12,385 nt of DNA from an uncultured Clostridia bacterium (GTDB lineage Bacteria; Bacillota; Clostridia; Oscillospirales; Ruminococcaceae), in the NCBI GenBank assembly GCA_947625455.1, contig CANQOJ010000049.1, positions 1 to 12,385 of the forward strand, read 5' to 3'. Numbering within the stretch: the first letter of the stretch is position 1; every line of letters starts with the position of its first letter. The position numbers were made by a program, and so were the translations under genes. Under the pieces are notes generated by a model. The model saw nothing but the letters and a program-made list of their open reading frames with translations, ran no database searches and had not been told where the DNA came from. Positions 1 to 6,605 of this stretch are shown piece by piece.

Positions 1-1
1 T

Positions 2-1114
2 TTATCTCTGATGAAGAGTACTCCTTTGTTTTGCCGTAATTCGGATCGTACTGCTCGTCAAGTTCGCAGTAAACACACTCTTTAAATACGGATTGTCAAC
101 GCCCCATACGTTTTTAGATGACGCCGTATATCCCGCAGATGACGAGGAATAAACCGCCTGAATAAGCTTATCGTTATAGTAAATTGCTTCTCCTATAACT
201 TCGGATACCAGCTTTACAACCTTATCGGTGGCGTTTTTGCTGAGTATAACGCTAGCAGCGCTGCCGTCAAGGTTGCACCTCTTAACATTGGTATACGCCG
301 CGACAGCCTGCGCCTTTATTGCTTCGTCAGCAAATGACGAACCCACTTCATTTGAAACAATCCTTGAAATTATATCAAGCGCCGTACCGTTTACAATCTC
401 GCCGTTGTTGTTCACCCACACATTTTCATTCGCCGCATCTGTTTCTCCGCCGTTAGGGGTGACTGATGAACTGCTTTGCGGTGCTGAACTTGAAGAACTG
501 CTTTGCGGTGCTGAACTTGAAGAACTGCTTTGCGTTTCTGAACTTGATGAACTGCTTTGAGGTATTGAACTTGATGAACTGCTTTGCGGTTTTGAACTTG
601 ATGAACTGCTTTGCGGTTTTGAACTTGATGAACTGCTTTGGGGTGTTGGAGTTTCCGGATTTATTTGTAACGCGGAACTTGACGAACTGCTTTGAGATGA
701 TGAGCTTGACGAGCTGCTCTGCGGTTCATCATCAACAATGTTTATAATGTCATCATCAAGAAAACTCTCGTCTATATCGGTATTATCCTCTCTGTCGAGG
801 TCTTTTTCCGTTGTCAGCTGACCTGCAAGTCCGCTTAAAACATACTCCTGCATAACAGGACTTTCCGCAAGCGACGGCTCGCCGAATGACAGCATTTCAA
901 CCCTTGTTGTATCACTCGTAATTCCGTCAGGCACAACCTCGTAAGGTCGGTTGCTGTCATCTGTAGAGTTGTTGTCGCTTTCATCTGCAGAGCTGTTTTC
1001 ATCAGAATAATCTGCGGTTTCACTCTCCACCACGCCCGAAACGCCGAACGTGAATATATACACCGCGCCTATAAAAAGCGCCGCAAACAGCTTCACCAAC
1101 GATAAATGTTTCAT
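2..1114 (-). CDS. SpoIID/LytB-domain surface protein with Ser-rich repeat stalk, frameshifted near its 3' end
   Basis: The 370-residue open frame begins with a short cytoplasmic piece and one hydrophobic segment (about 8-28), giving a signal anchor. An acidic Asp/Ser-rich region (30-130) follows, then a serine-repeat stalk (131-217) and a SpoIID/LytB-like domain from about 235. The domain shows the NEVG segment with Glu256, at the place of the family's catalytic glutamate, then AIKAQAVAAYT (265-275), a YSSSSAGYT segment (322-330) and VWGVDNPYLKSV (336-347). SpoIID-type proteins are peptidoglycan lytic transglycosylases, so a cell-wall role outside the membrane is inferred. After residue 347 the frame stops resembling the family and ends in TAA. 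Another frame continues with LDEQYDPNYGKTKEYSSSE and stays open to the window edge, so the intact gene probably extends leftward and is broken by an indel, real or from sequencing. A GAGGAG site lies 5 nt before the ATG, and the sortase gene upstream ends 9 nt away. Confidence 0.8.
   Translation of the reverse strand: MKHLSLVKLFAALFIGAVYIFTFGVSGVVESETADYSDENSSADESDNNSTDDSNRPYEVVPDGITSDTTRVEMLSFGEPSLAESPVMQEYVLSGLAGQLTTEKDLDREDNTDIDESFLDDDIINIVDDEPQSSSSSSSSQSSSSSSALQINPETPTPQSSSSSSKPQSSSSSSKPQSSSSSSIPQSSSSSSETQSSSSSSAPQSSSSSSAPQSSSSVTPNGGETDAANENVWVNNNGEIVNGTALDIISRIVSNEVGSSFADEAIKAQAVAAYTNVKRCNLDGSAASVILSKNATDKVVKLVSEVIGEAIYYNDKLIQAVYSSSSAGYTASSKNVWGVDNPYLKSVFTANLTSSTIRITAKQRSTLHQR
464..646 (-). 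repeat. 27-bp tandem repeats encoding PQSSSSSS units
   Basis: Seven near-identical units, the last one partial, encode x-P/T-Q followed by six serines (residues about 157-217 of the SpoIID-domain protein). The variable residues are T, K, K, I, E, A and A. Within a unit the serines use mixed codons (AGC, AGT, TCA, TCA, AGT, TCA), and that order recurs from unit to unit. This points to duplication of a 27-bp DNA block, not independent selection for serine. Two less regular serine runs lie just upstream (residues 131-147). The stalk is probably a flexible wall-spanning linker whose length can change by slippage. Confidence 0.9.
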
Positions 1115-1123
1115 CAGAACTCC

Positions 1124-2227
1124 TCAATAGTTGGACGGATCGTCCTCAAGTCCGTGTTCTTTTATATACTCGTCAAGTCCCTTTACAACGGAAGTATCCC
1201 ATGTTCTTCCTTTCCAGAGATTTCCGTATATCTGATAATAACCCTTGAAGTACTTAATGCTTTTCTTTCTTACGATTTTAGAGGTATCAACCTTTGGGGA
1301 TTCATTCGGGCGGACTTTTCTTGCCACAACGACAAGGCGCAAGTCCATATAAGTTGACGCGTCGCAGGTTGAAAGCGTGATAAACTCGTCTCCGTATTCT
1401 ACGTCTACGCCCGTGTCATAAATGCTTCTGTCTCCGCATTCCAGAATGTAGTCATAAAACTCCGACTGATTTTTGAAATATGTCGCTCCCGTATAGTCGA
1501 AAACTTCGCCGTATTTATCCTCCCAGTTTACTATGAAAACCGAGAATATCTTGTATTTGCCATCGCCGTACAGAGTGTTGAAATCAATAACGGGCGACAT
1601 TTTCAGGAATGATACGTCTTTCCTATAATTTGTCAAAGCCGTAAAGCGGTATTTATACAGCATATTATGACCGTAAATAACCGTATTGTGAGGCATACCC
1701 TCTGCGGTTATAGGCCCTCTGTAATCCGCGAATATTGTTCCCTCAAACAGCCACGTTTTGTCAAATGCCCTGTGCAGGTAATAATCGTTGTCCCCGCACT
1801 GTACGACAGGGTAATCAATGTTTGTTCCGGGAATGCTTATCCAGCCGACAAAGTCGTTGTTTTCAGCGTACAATCCCGCGTACTTTTCGTTTATTGAACC
1901 CGATGGGAGCTGTTCTATCTCGTGCTGTGTGGGAGGTCTGTTTTTGACCTCGACGATATGCGCGTCAGTTGTTGTTTTATTTCCGTTTTCATCAACAGCC
2001 GCGTTGATTTCCATGGAAATATACAACGATATATGCAATATCATAACAACCAGCGCGACAACCAAAATCACAAGCGCCGCAAGGAAAACTATTTTCCTCA
2101 CAACCTCTCCCGTGCTGTCGCCTTTTGCCGGAAAAAGACCAAGCCTTATGCTTTTCCAGAAACCCTGCTTCTTCTTTTTCTTCTTTTTCGGCGGTCTTGG
2201 GGATATCCCCATATCCATTTCAGTCAT
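1124..2227 (-). CDS. srtB: Class B sortase, paralogue 1 (downstream-most of three)
   Basis: This 367-residue membrane-anchored cysteine transpeptidase of the sortase B family would cleave a sorting signal and attach the protein to peptidoglycan or to another protein outside the cell. The cytoplasmic N-terminus carries a run of seven lysines (14-20) and the segment FPAKGDSTGEVVRK (32-45), followed by one membrane helix (about 46-70). The extracellular domain has GWISIPGTNIDYPVV (128-142), DNDYYLH, the catalytic His187 in YGHN, Cys288 in TLSTC and Arg297 in RLVVVAR. A tail ending in WKGRTWDTS (338-346) is shared with paralogue 3. The start follows AAGGA by 9 nt. It lies 23 nt after the previous sortase and overlaps the ribosome-binding site of the SpoIID-domain gene, so all are probably co-transcribed. 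The symbol is at family level; no substrate is identified. Confidence 0.92.
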   Translation of the reverse strand: MTEMDMGISPRPPKKKKKKKQGFWKSIRLGLFPAKGDSTGEVVRKIVFLAALVILVVALVVMILHISLYISMEINAAVDENGNKTTTDAHIVEVKNRPPTQHEIEQLPSGSINEKYAGLYAENNDFVGWISIPGTNIDYPVVQCGDNDYYLHRAFDKTWLFEGTIFADYRGPITAEGMPHNTVIYGHNMLYKYRFTALTNYRKDVSFLKMSPVIDFNTLYGDGKYKIFSVFIVNWEDKYGEVFDYTGATYFKNQSEFYDYILECGDRSIYDTGVDVEYGDEFITLSTCDASTYMDLRLVVVARKVRPNESPKVDTSKIVRKKSIKYFKGYYQIYGNLWKGRTWDTSVVKGLDEYIKEHGLEDDPSNY

Positions 2228-2250
2228 CTGTTCAAATCCTTCCGATATGT

Positions 2251-3285
2251 TTAACCCATATCATATCCCGCAATTATTTCCTCTTTCCAGCCTCTGCCGT
2301 TCCACTGTCCTCCGCGCACAGCGTAATACTCGTCATAAAACAGCGGACTGGGGTTTGGGTATGCCTTTGAAACGTCAACTTCCGGGCTTTCGCCGTCTCT
2401 TACCTCTCTTGCGAAAAGCACCCACCGCTTCTCGCAGTCGCCGTATGCCTTATTTAAAATACACGTTGAAAGCGTGAGGATATTGTCGCCGTATTTCAAG
2501 TCAACATCGGGATTTATAAATGTTGAGCGGTCAAGAATATCCGCGCAGAAATTGTCGAATTGCTCCTTGTTTTCAAAGTCGTGCATTCTGTGGTATTGAA
2601 AATCATCATCACCGCTGTTTACCTTTACAAGCATTCCTCCGAAAACCTTGTACTCCGAGGATTTATACAGCGTGCTGAAAGTAAGCGTCGGGTGGGTTTT
2701 GTAAAAGCTTATGTCGTTTTTATCGCGGTAGACGTCATAGTTGTTGTATCTGGGCAAAAGTCCGAAATATGCGCCCGACGCCATATTATGACCGTAGATA
2801 ACAATATTTGCCGACCTTTTGTCAGCCGTAATATCGCATCTGTAATCAACAGCAAGCGAACCCGAAACACTCTCGGCTTTTTTATAGTTATGGTGAAGAT
2901 AATAATCGTTGTTATCGGTCTGAAGCACAACATAGTCTATAAACTTGTCGTCGCCGATAGTAAGCCAGCCGACAACGTCCTCGTTGATTTCAAGCAAAGG
3001 AAGAAATCTGTCTAAAACTTCGGGATTTTCCTTTTCTATCTCCTCAAGCTTTTCGGTAGGAATACTTACATTTACGTTTGTTCCGCTGTACAAATCGCGC
3101 AGTTCATCATTTTCGGCAATATCATTCTTTTCATTCATCTGAAGCGAAAGATACGAAGTGCCTGTTATGATAAGCGTAGTAAACGCGGCTATAAAGATGA
3201 TTTTCCTTATTATTTCGCGAACGCTGTCGCCTTTCCACGGGATAATATACTTTACTATCCTCATAAAAACGTTTGTTTTCTCCAC
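2251..3285 (-). CDS. srtB: Class B sortase, paralogue 2
   Basis: A 344-residue class B sortase when started at the GTG at 3285. An in-frame GTG at 3294 would overlap the AAGGAG ribosome-binding site (3294-3299), whereas the GTG at 3285 lies 8 nt after it. The cytoplasmic segment IPWKGDSVREIIRK precedes a single membrane helix (about residues 29-47). The sortase core has YGHN with catalytic His166, TLSTC with Cys275 and Arg287 in KRWVLFAREV. The usual DYPVV strand reads DYVVL here, a small departure from the other two copies. The C-terminal tail has YYAVRGGQWNGRGW, the same layout as its neighbours but diverged at the end. It lies between the other sortases with gaps of 29 and 23 nt. Its substrate is unknown. 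Confidence 0.92.
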   Translation of the reverse strand: MEKTNVFMRIVKYIIPWKGDSVREIIRKIIFIAAFTTLIITGTSYLSLQMNEKNDIAENDELRDLYSGTNVNVSIPTEKLEEIEKENPEVLDRFLPLLEINEDVVGWLTIGDDKFIDYVVLQTDNNDYYLHHNYKKAESVSGSLAVDYRCDITADKRSANIVIYGHNMASGAYFGLLPRYNNYDVYRDKNDISFYKTHPTLTFSTLYKSSEYKVFGGMLVKVNSGDDDFQYHRMHDFENKEQFDNFCADILDRSTFINPDVDLKYGDNILTLSTCILNKAYGDCEKRWVLFAREVRDGESPEVDVSKAYPNPSPLFYDEYYAVRGGQWNGRGWKEEIIAGYDMG

Positions 3286-3293
3286 AGCAATCA

Positions 3294-3299
3294 CTCCTT
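3294..3299 (-). promoter_or_regulatory. Ribosome-binding site AAGGAG of sortase paralogue 2
   Basis: On the minus strand AAGGAG lies 8 nt before the GTG at 3285. It shares its last base with the alternative GTG at 3294, which rules out the longer start. Confidence 0.75.
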
Positions 3300-3314
3300 A
3301 TGCGGTTATGCGCG

Positions 3315-4523
3315 TTAATAGCTGAGAAGTTTTGACGTATCCCACGTTCTTCCTTTCCAGCTTCCGCCTCTTACTTTGTACCAATATTCAAACAGCTTTG
3401 GATTATAATTGCGCTTTGCTACGGTTGTATCAACCGTTTCGCTTTCGCCGTCGCGGACTCTTCTCGCCAGAACAACCCACCTTGTATCGCAGGCTTTCTC
3501 TCCCAAAGGCCATGAACACGTTGACAATGTAAGAAGATCGTCTCCGTACTGCAAGTCAACATCTGTATAGAACCAGCTTCTGTCCATAACGTCAAGTATA
3601 AACTGGTTAAAATCATCTACGCCCGAAAAACGCGTTCTGTTTATATACTGGAATACCTCTCCGCATCTTTCTTCGGTATTGACGTACATTCCCGCGAATA
3701 TCTTAAAGGTTTCGTTTTTGCCGTCGGGAGTAGCAAGCTGGATTGTCGGGTGAACCTTATAAAATGCAAGAGGTTCGGTTGACCAGTCGTTCGGAACATA
3801 ATGCGCAAGGTACGAAAAATATGTTCCCGCCTGCATATTATGACCAAACAGAATTATATTATCATCAGTGCCGTCCCATCTGTTTAAATAACTTGAGAAA
3901 ACAGTTCCCGAAAAGCTGTAATTTCCGTACAGGTCGCGGTGGAGATAATAATCGTTGTCCGTAGAATGAACGACAGGGTAGTTTATAAGCGTTCCCGTAA
4001 GCTTTATCCAAGCCTTTACGTCGGGATTTATCGCCCAGAGATTTTGCCAGTTTATGTTAAGCGGTGTGTTTTTAACGGGCGTCAGGTCAACATATTCCGG
4101 TTCTTCTGTTCCGGGACCTGTAACCTCGGTGATAACGGGGTTCTGAACCTGGTGCGGGGGTGTGTACTCGTTCAGATTGTTCTCAACGTCAACAAGCGGA
4201 GAACCCGCAAGTTCGCCGATTTCTATGTCCTGTTCATGCGCGTCGCTTATTCCCGTAAGTTCCCATATAAGATAACCAAGCGCGAATAAGAAAACCAAAA
4301 TCGCTATGATAAGGAACAGCTTTCTGGCAACTTCGCCCTTTGTATCGCCGCTCTGCGGGAAAATTGTGTGCATAACTCTCACAAAACCGTTCCCACCCGA
4401 ATCTGTCGGTCTTTTGGGCTGTTTTGAACTTTTAAAGCTTTCGGGTGATGAACCCATTTTATCCAGCGCATAGCGCACGGCGTCATCTTTTTTTGCTTTG
4501 TCATAATTTTCTTGATTTACCAT
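3315..4523 (-). CDS. srtB: Class B sortase, paralogue 3 (first of the three)
   Basis: A 402-residue class B sortase. The ATG at 4523 is chosen because GGAGG (4531-4535) lies 7 nt before it; a longer in-frame start at 4589 has no such site and would overlap pncC. A polar cytoplasmic N-terminus of about 65 residues ends in FPQSGDTKGEVARK, then one membrane helix (about 68-88) and a Pro/Glu-rich spacer (about 105-150). The catalytic domain (about 155-360) shows NYPVVHSTDNDYYLHRD, His228 in FGHN (the neighbours have YGHN), Cys336 in TLSTC and Arg348 in TRWVVLARRV. The tail has YKVRGGSWKGRTWDTS, almost identical at its end to paralogue 1. It begins 46 nt after pncC ends, with no clear promoter in between, so it is either part of that operon or read from a weak internal promoter. 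Confidence 0.92.
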   Translation of the reverse strand: MVNQENYDKAKKDDAVRYALDKMGSSPESFKSSKQPKRPTDSGGNGFVRVMHTIFPQSGDTKGEVARKLFLIIAILVFLFALGYLIWELTGISDAHEQDIEIGELAGSPLVDVENNLNEYTPPHQVQNPVITEVTGPGTEEPEYVDLTPVKNTPLNINWQNLWAINPDVKAWIKLTGTLINYPVVHSTDNDYYLHRDLYGNYSFSGTVFSSYLNRWDGTDDNIILFGHNMQAGTYFSYLAHYVPNDWSTEPLAFYKVHPTIQLATPDGKNETFKIFAGMYVNTEERCGEVFQYINRTRFSGVDDFNQFILDVMDRSWFYTDVDLQYGDDLLTLSTCSWPLGEKACDTRWVVLARRVRDGESETVDTTVAKRNYNPKLFEYWYKVRGGSWKGRTWDTSKLLSY

Positions 4524-4530
4524 GATTTTT

Positions 4531-4535
4531 CCTCC
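4531..4535 (-). promoter_or_regulatory. Ribosome-binding site GGAGG of sortase paralogue 3
   Basis: GGAGG on the minus strand, 7 nt before the ATG at 4523. It fixes this start over the upstream in-frame ATG at 4589. Confidence 0.8.
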
Positions 4536-4569
4536 GTTCAATAATGTTGTTAAATCGTAATGTGAAATA

Positions 4570-5043
4570 TTAGTCATAAACGCTGACAATCAGCATTTTT
4601 AACGCTTCATATGCCGCACTTCTGCGGACTTCGTCTCTGTTTCCCGAAAACAAAAACCGTTTCGCGAAAACGCCTTTTGATGAACTCAATCCTATGAAAA
4701 CCTCGCCTACGGGGTGTTCAGAAGTACCGCCCGACGGTCCTGCAACGCCTGTTGTGGAAACCGCAATATCCGCGCCCGAAACTCGTCTTGCACCTTCTGC
4801 CATTTCCTTTGCGCACTGTTCGCTGTATTCGGAGAATTTTTCGAGAGTTGCTTCAGACACTCCGAGAATTTCATGCTTTATCCTGTTTGAATATGAACAT
4901 AAACCGAACTCAATAACCGCGCTGCTGCCCGAAACCGATGTTATCAGCTCCGAAATCATTCCTCCCGTACAGCTTTCAGCTGTCGCAACTTTGACTTTAC
5001 GTTCCGTGCAGATTTCCACAAGCTCTTTCGCCGCGTCAATCAA
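4570..5043 (-). CDS. pncC: Nicotinamide-nucleotide amidohydrolase PncC (CinA C-terminal domain)
   Basis: This 157-residue stand-alone CinA C-terminal domain belongs to the family that deamidates nicotinamide mononucleotide to nicotinic acid mononucleotide, recycling the NMN by-product (for example from NAD-dependent DNA ligase) into NAD. Family motifs are AESCTGG (22-28), the segment STTGVAGPSGGTSEHPVG (96-113) and GNRDEVRRSAAYEAL near the C-terminus. Its length matches the single-domain PncC form, without the N-terminal molybdopterin-like domain of full CinA. The start is a TTG whose last two bases overlap the thiI stop codon (TTGA junction), which suggests translational coupling; there is only a weak, distant AAAGGA upstream. 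It is cytoplasmic and is the fourth gene of the sulfur/fluoride gene string. Confidence 0.9.
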   Translation of the reverse strand: MIDAAKELVEICTERKVKVATAESCTGGMISELITSVSGSSAVIEFGLCSYSNRIKHEILGVSEATLEKFSEYSEQCAKEMAEGARRVSGADIAVSTTGVAGPSGGTSEHPVGEVFIGLSSSKGVFAKRFLFSGNRDEVRRSAAYEALKMLIVSVYD

Positions 5044-6233
5044 TCGAAAAACACTGTCCTTTCTCCGAATTTAAAACGCTTTACGGTTGTTTTCTCAACC
5101 GCTTCAATAACCATTTTGTCAAAATCCGCGTTATTTTCAGCGGCTATGATGTCGGAAAGTCTTGGCTTTGTGCGCGGGTGTTTTGGGGTGAACACCGTAC
5201 AGCAATCCTCGTAAGGCATGATTGACGTTTCAAACGTGCCTATCCTGCGGGATATTTCCGTAATCTCCGTCTTATCCATGCCTATGACCGGTCTGAATAC
5301 GGGAAACTCCGCCGCCGCGTTTGTACATTCAATTGCCGCAAGCGTCTGGGAAGCTACCTGCGCTAAACTTTCGCCCGTGATTACCGCGCCGTAACCCTCT
5401 TTCCTGCAAATCTTGTTCGCAATTTTTATCATCATTCTGCGCATGATTACCGTGAAAAATTCTTCGGGGCAATTGTCGCGCAGTTTTTCCTGTATCTCCG
5501 TAAACGGCACGCAGAAAAAGCGTATATCCCCGCAATACTCCGTCAATTCCTCGCAAAGCTTTTCAACTTTCAGCCTTGCCCTGTCAGATGTATACGGCGG
5601 GCTGACGTAATGTATGCAGTCGACTATAAGCCCGCGTTTTGCCATCATATAACCCGCTACGGGGCTGTCTATTCCTCCCGAAAGCATAAGCAGCGCTTTT
5701 CCGCTTGAACCTACGGGAAGTCCGCCCTGACCTGTTATGCGCATAGCGGAGAGATATGCGCCGTTGTCGCGTATCTCTAGCCGCACCGTAACTTCGGGTT
5801 CATGCACGTCTACTTTCAGATGCGGGAACTTGTCAAGCACCGCGTCGCCCAAACTTTGCTGAATATCGGGCGATTTCATCGGAAAAGCTTTATCCGAACG
5901 CTTTGCTTCAACTTTAAACGTTTTCGCGTTTGATAATGCCCCGTCAAGATAACCTAAATTCTCAACAACCGCGCCGAAATCCTTTTGGAAAACCGCACAG
6001 CGCTGTATCGCGCTTATGCCGAAAATCTTTTTAACCTCGTCAACAGCCGTGCTGATGTCAAAATCTTCGGAATTTGGTTCTATATATATGGTTGACTGAC
6101 GTCTGCCGCAGGAAAATTTTCCCAGATGCGCAAGTCTGCGTTTTATGTTTTTAACGAGAATATCCTCAAAAGTGCGCCTATTGTCGCCTTTTAAGGCAAT
6201 TTCTCCATATTTTGCCAGAATTATCTCTTTCAT
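5040..6233 (-). CDS. thiI: tRNA 4-thiouridine synthase ThiI
   Basis: ThiI adenylates uridine 8 of tRNA and transfers persulfide sulfur to it, making 4-thiouridine; in some bacteria it also serves thiazole synthesis. The 397-residue protein has the N-terminal ferredoxin-like and THUMP region (about 1-165). The ATPase domain follows, with the PP-loop SGGIDSPVAGYM (185-196), ITGESLAQVASQT (285-297) and MPYEDCC (339-345), then KHPRTKP. There is no C-terminal rhodanese domain, as in Bacillus, where a dedicated NifS-type desulfurase (NifZ) loads sulfur. Here a cysteine desulfurase is encoded two genes upstream. The ATG follows GAGGG closely, and the gene starts 12 nt after crcB ends. Confidence 0.96.
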   Translation of the reverse strand: MKEIILAKYGEIALKGDNRRTFEDILVKNIKRRLAHLGKFSCGRRQSTIYIEPNSEDFDISTAVDEVKKIFGISAIQRCAVFQKDFGAVVENLGYLDGALSNAKTFKVEAKRSDKAFPMKSPDIQQSLGDAVLDKFPHLKVDVHEPEVTVRLEIRDNGAYLSAMRITGQGGLPVGSSGKALLMLSGGIDSPVAGYMMAKRGLIVDCIHYVSPPYTSDRARLKVEKLCEELTEYCGDIRFFCVPFTEIQEKLRDNCPEEFFTVIMRRMMIKIANKICRKEGYGAVITGESLAQVASQTLAAIECTNAAAEFPVFRPVIGMDKTEITEISRRIGTFETSIMPYEDCCTVFTPKHPRTKPRLSDIIAAENNADFDKMVIEAVEKTTVKRFKFGERTVFFD

Positions 6234-6245
6234 AAATCCCTCAAT

Positions 6246-6605
6246 CTATACAAATCTCTTTGCGAAAAGCGTTCCCGCAAAAACTCCCGTAATGCACAAA
6301 GCAACGCTCAATATCGAATAAATAACCGCGAGATATGTGTGATTTAATTCAAACAATTTATATGCTTCAAGCGAGAATGTTGAAAATGTCGTAAAGCCGC
6401 CGCACAAGCCCGTTTTCAGGAAAAGGACGGCGTTATCCGAAAGTTTCTTTTCCGCTATTCCGCTTATAAATCCTATGATTACCGCGCCGAGCAAATTTGT
6501 TATCAGCGTCAACAACGGGAAATCGCCTTTATATGGTATAAGGCTTACCAGATACCGCAATACCGCGCCTGCCGCGCCGCCTAAACCTACCAGCAAAAAG
6601 TTCAT
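6246..6605 (-). CDS. crcB: Fluoride channel CrcB/Fluc
   Basis: A 119-residue membrane protein with four hydrophobic segments (about 2-22, 30-50, 58-78 and 90-113). Fluc channels work as dual-topology homodimers or paired subunits and export fluoride. Diagnostic features are GGAAGAVLRY (9-18), Asn37 in TLITNLLG and the GLCGGFTTFSTF segment (66-77) that carries the pore phenylalanines. Only one copy is visible, so it would act as a homodimer. Its ATG overlaps the desulfurase stop codon as ATGA. No fluoride riboswitch is seen here, and the gene sits inside a sulfur-transfer operon, so its expression probably follows the operon promoter. Confidence 0.95.
   Translation of the reverse strand: MNFLLVGLGGAAGAVLRYLVSLIPYKGDFPLLTLITNLLGAVIIGFISGIAEKKLSDNAVLFLKTGLCGGFTTFSTFSLEAYKLFELNHTYLAVIYSILSVALCITGVFAGTLFAKRFV

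Noticed and set aside
464..724. CRISPR-like regular repeats
   Set aside because: The repeats are contiguous 27-bp coding units in frame with a serine-rich protein, with no unique spacers between them.
1818..2477. A 219-residue plus-strand frame with a phenylalanine run
   Set aside because: It is antisense to two sortase genes; the Phe run is the reverse reading of the lysine run of sortase paralogue 1.
3286..3294. GTG at 3294 as the start of sortase paralogue 2
   Set aside because: It overlaps the ribosome-binding site; the GTG at 3285 has the correct 8-nt spacing.
4524..4569. Separate promoter for the sortase genes
   Set aside because: The 46-nt gap holds AT-rich sequence but no pair of -35 and -10 boxes with good spacing; read-through from pncC is simpler.
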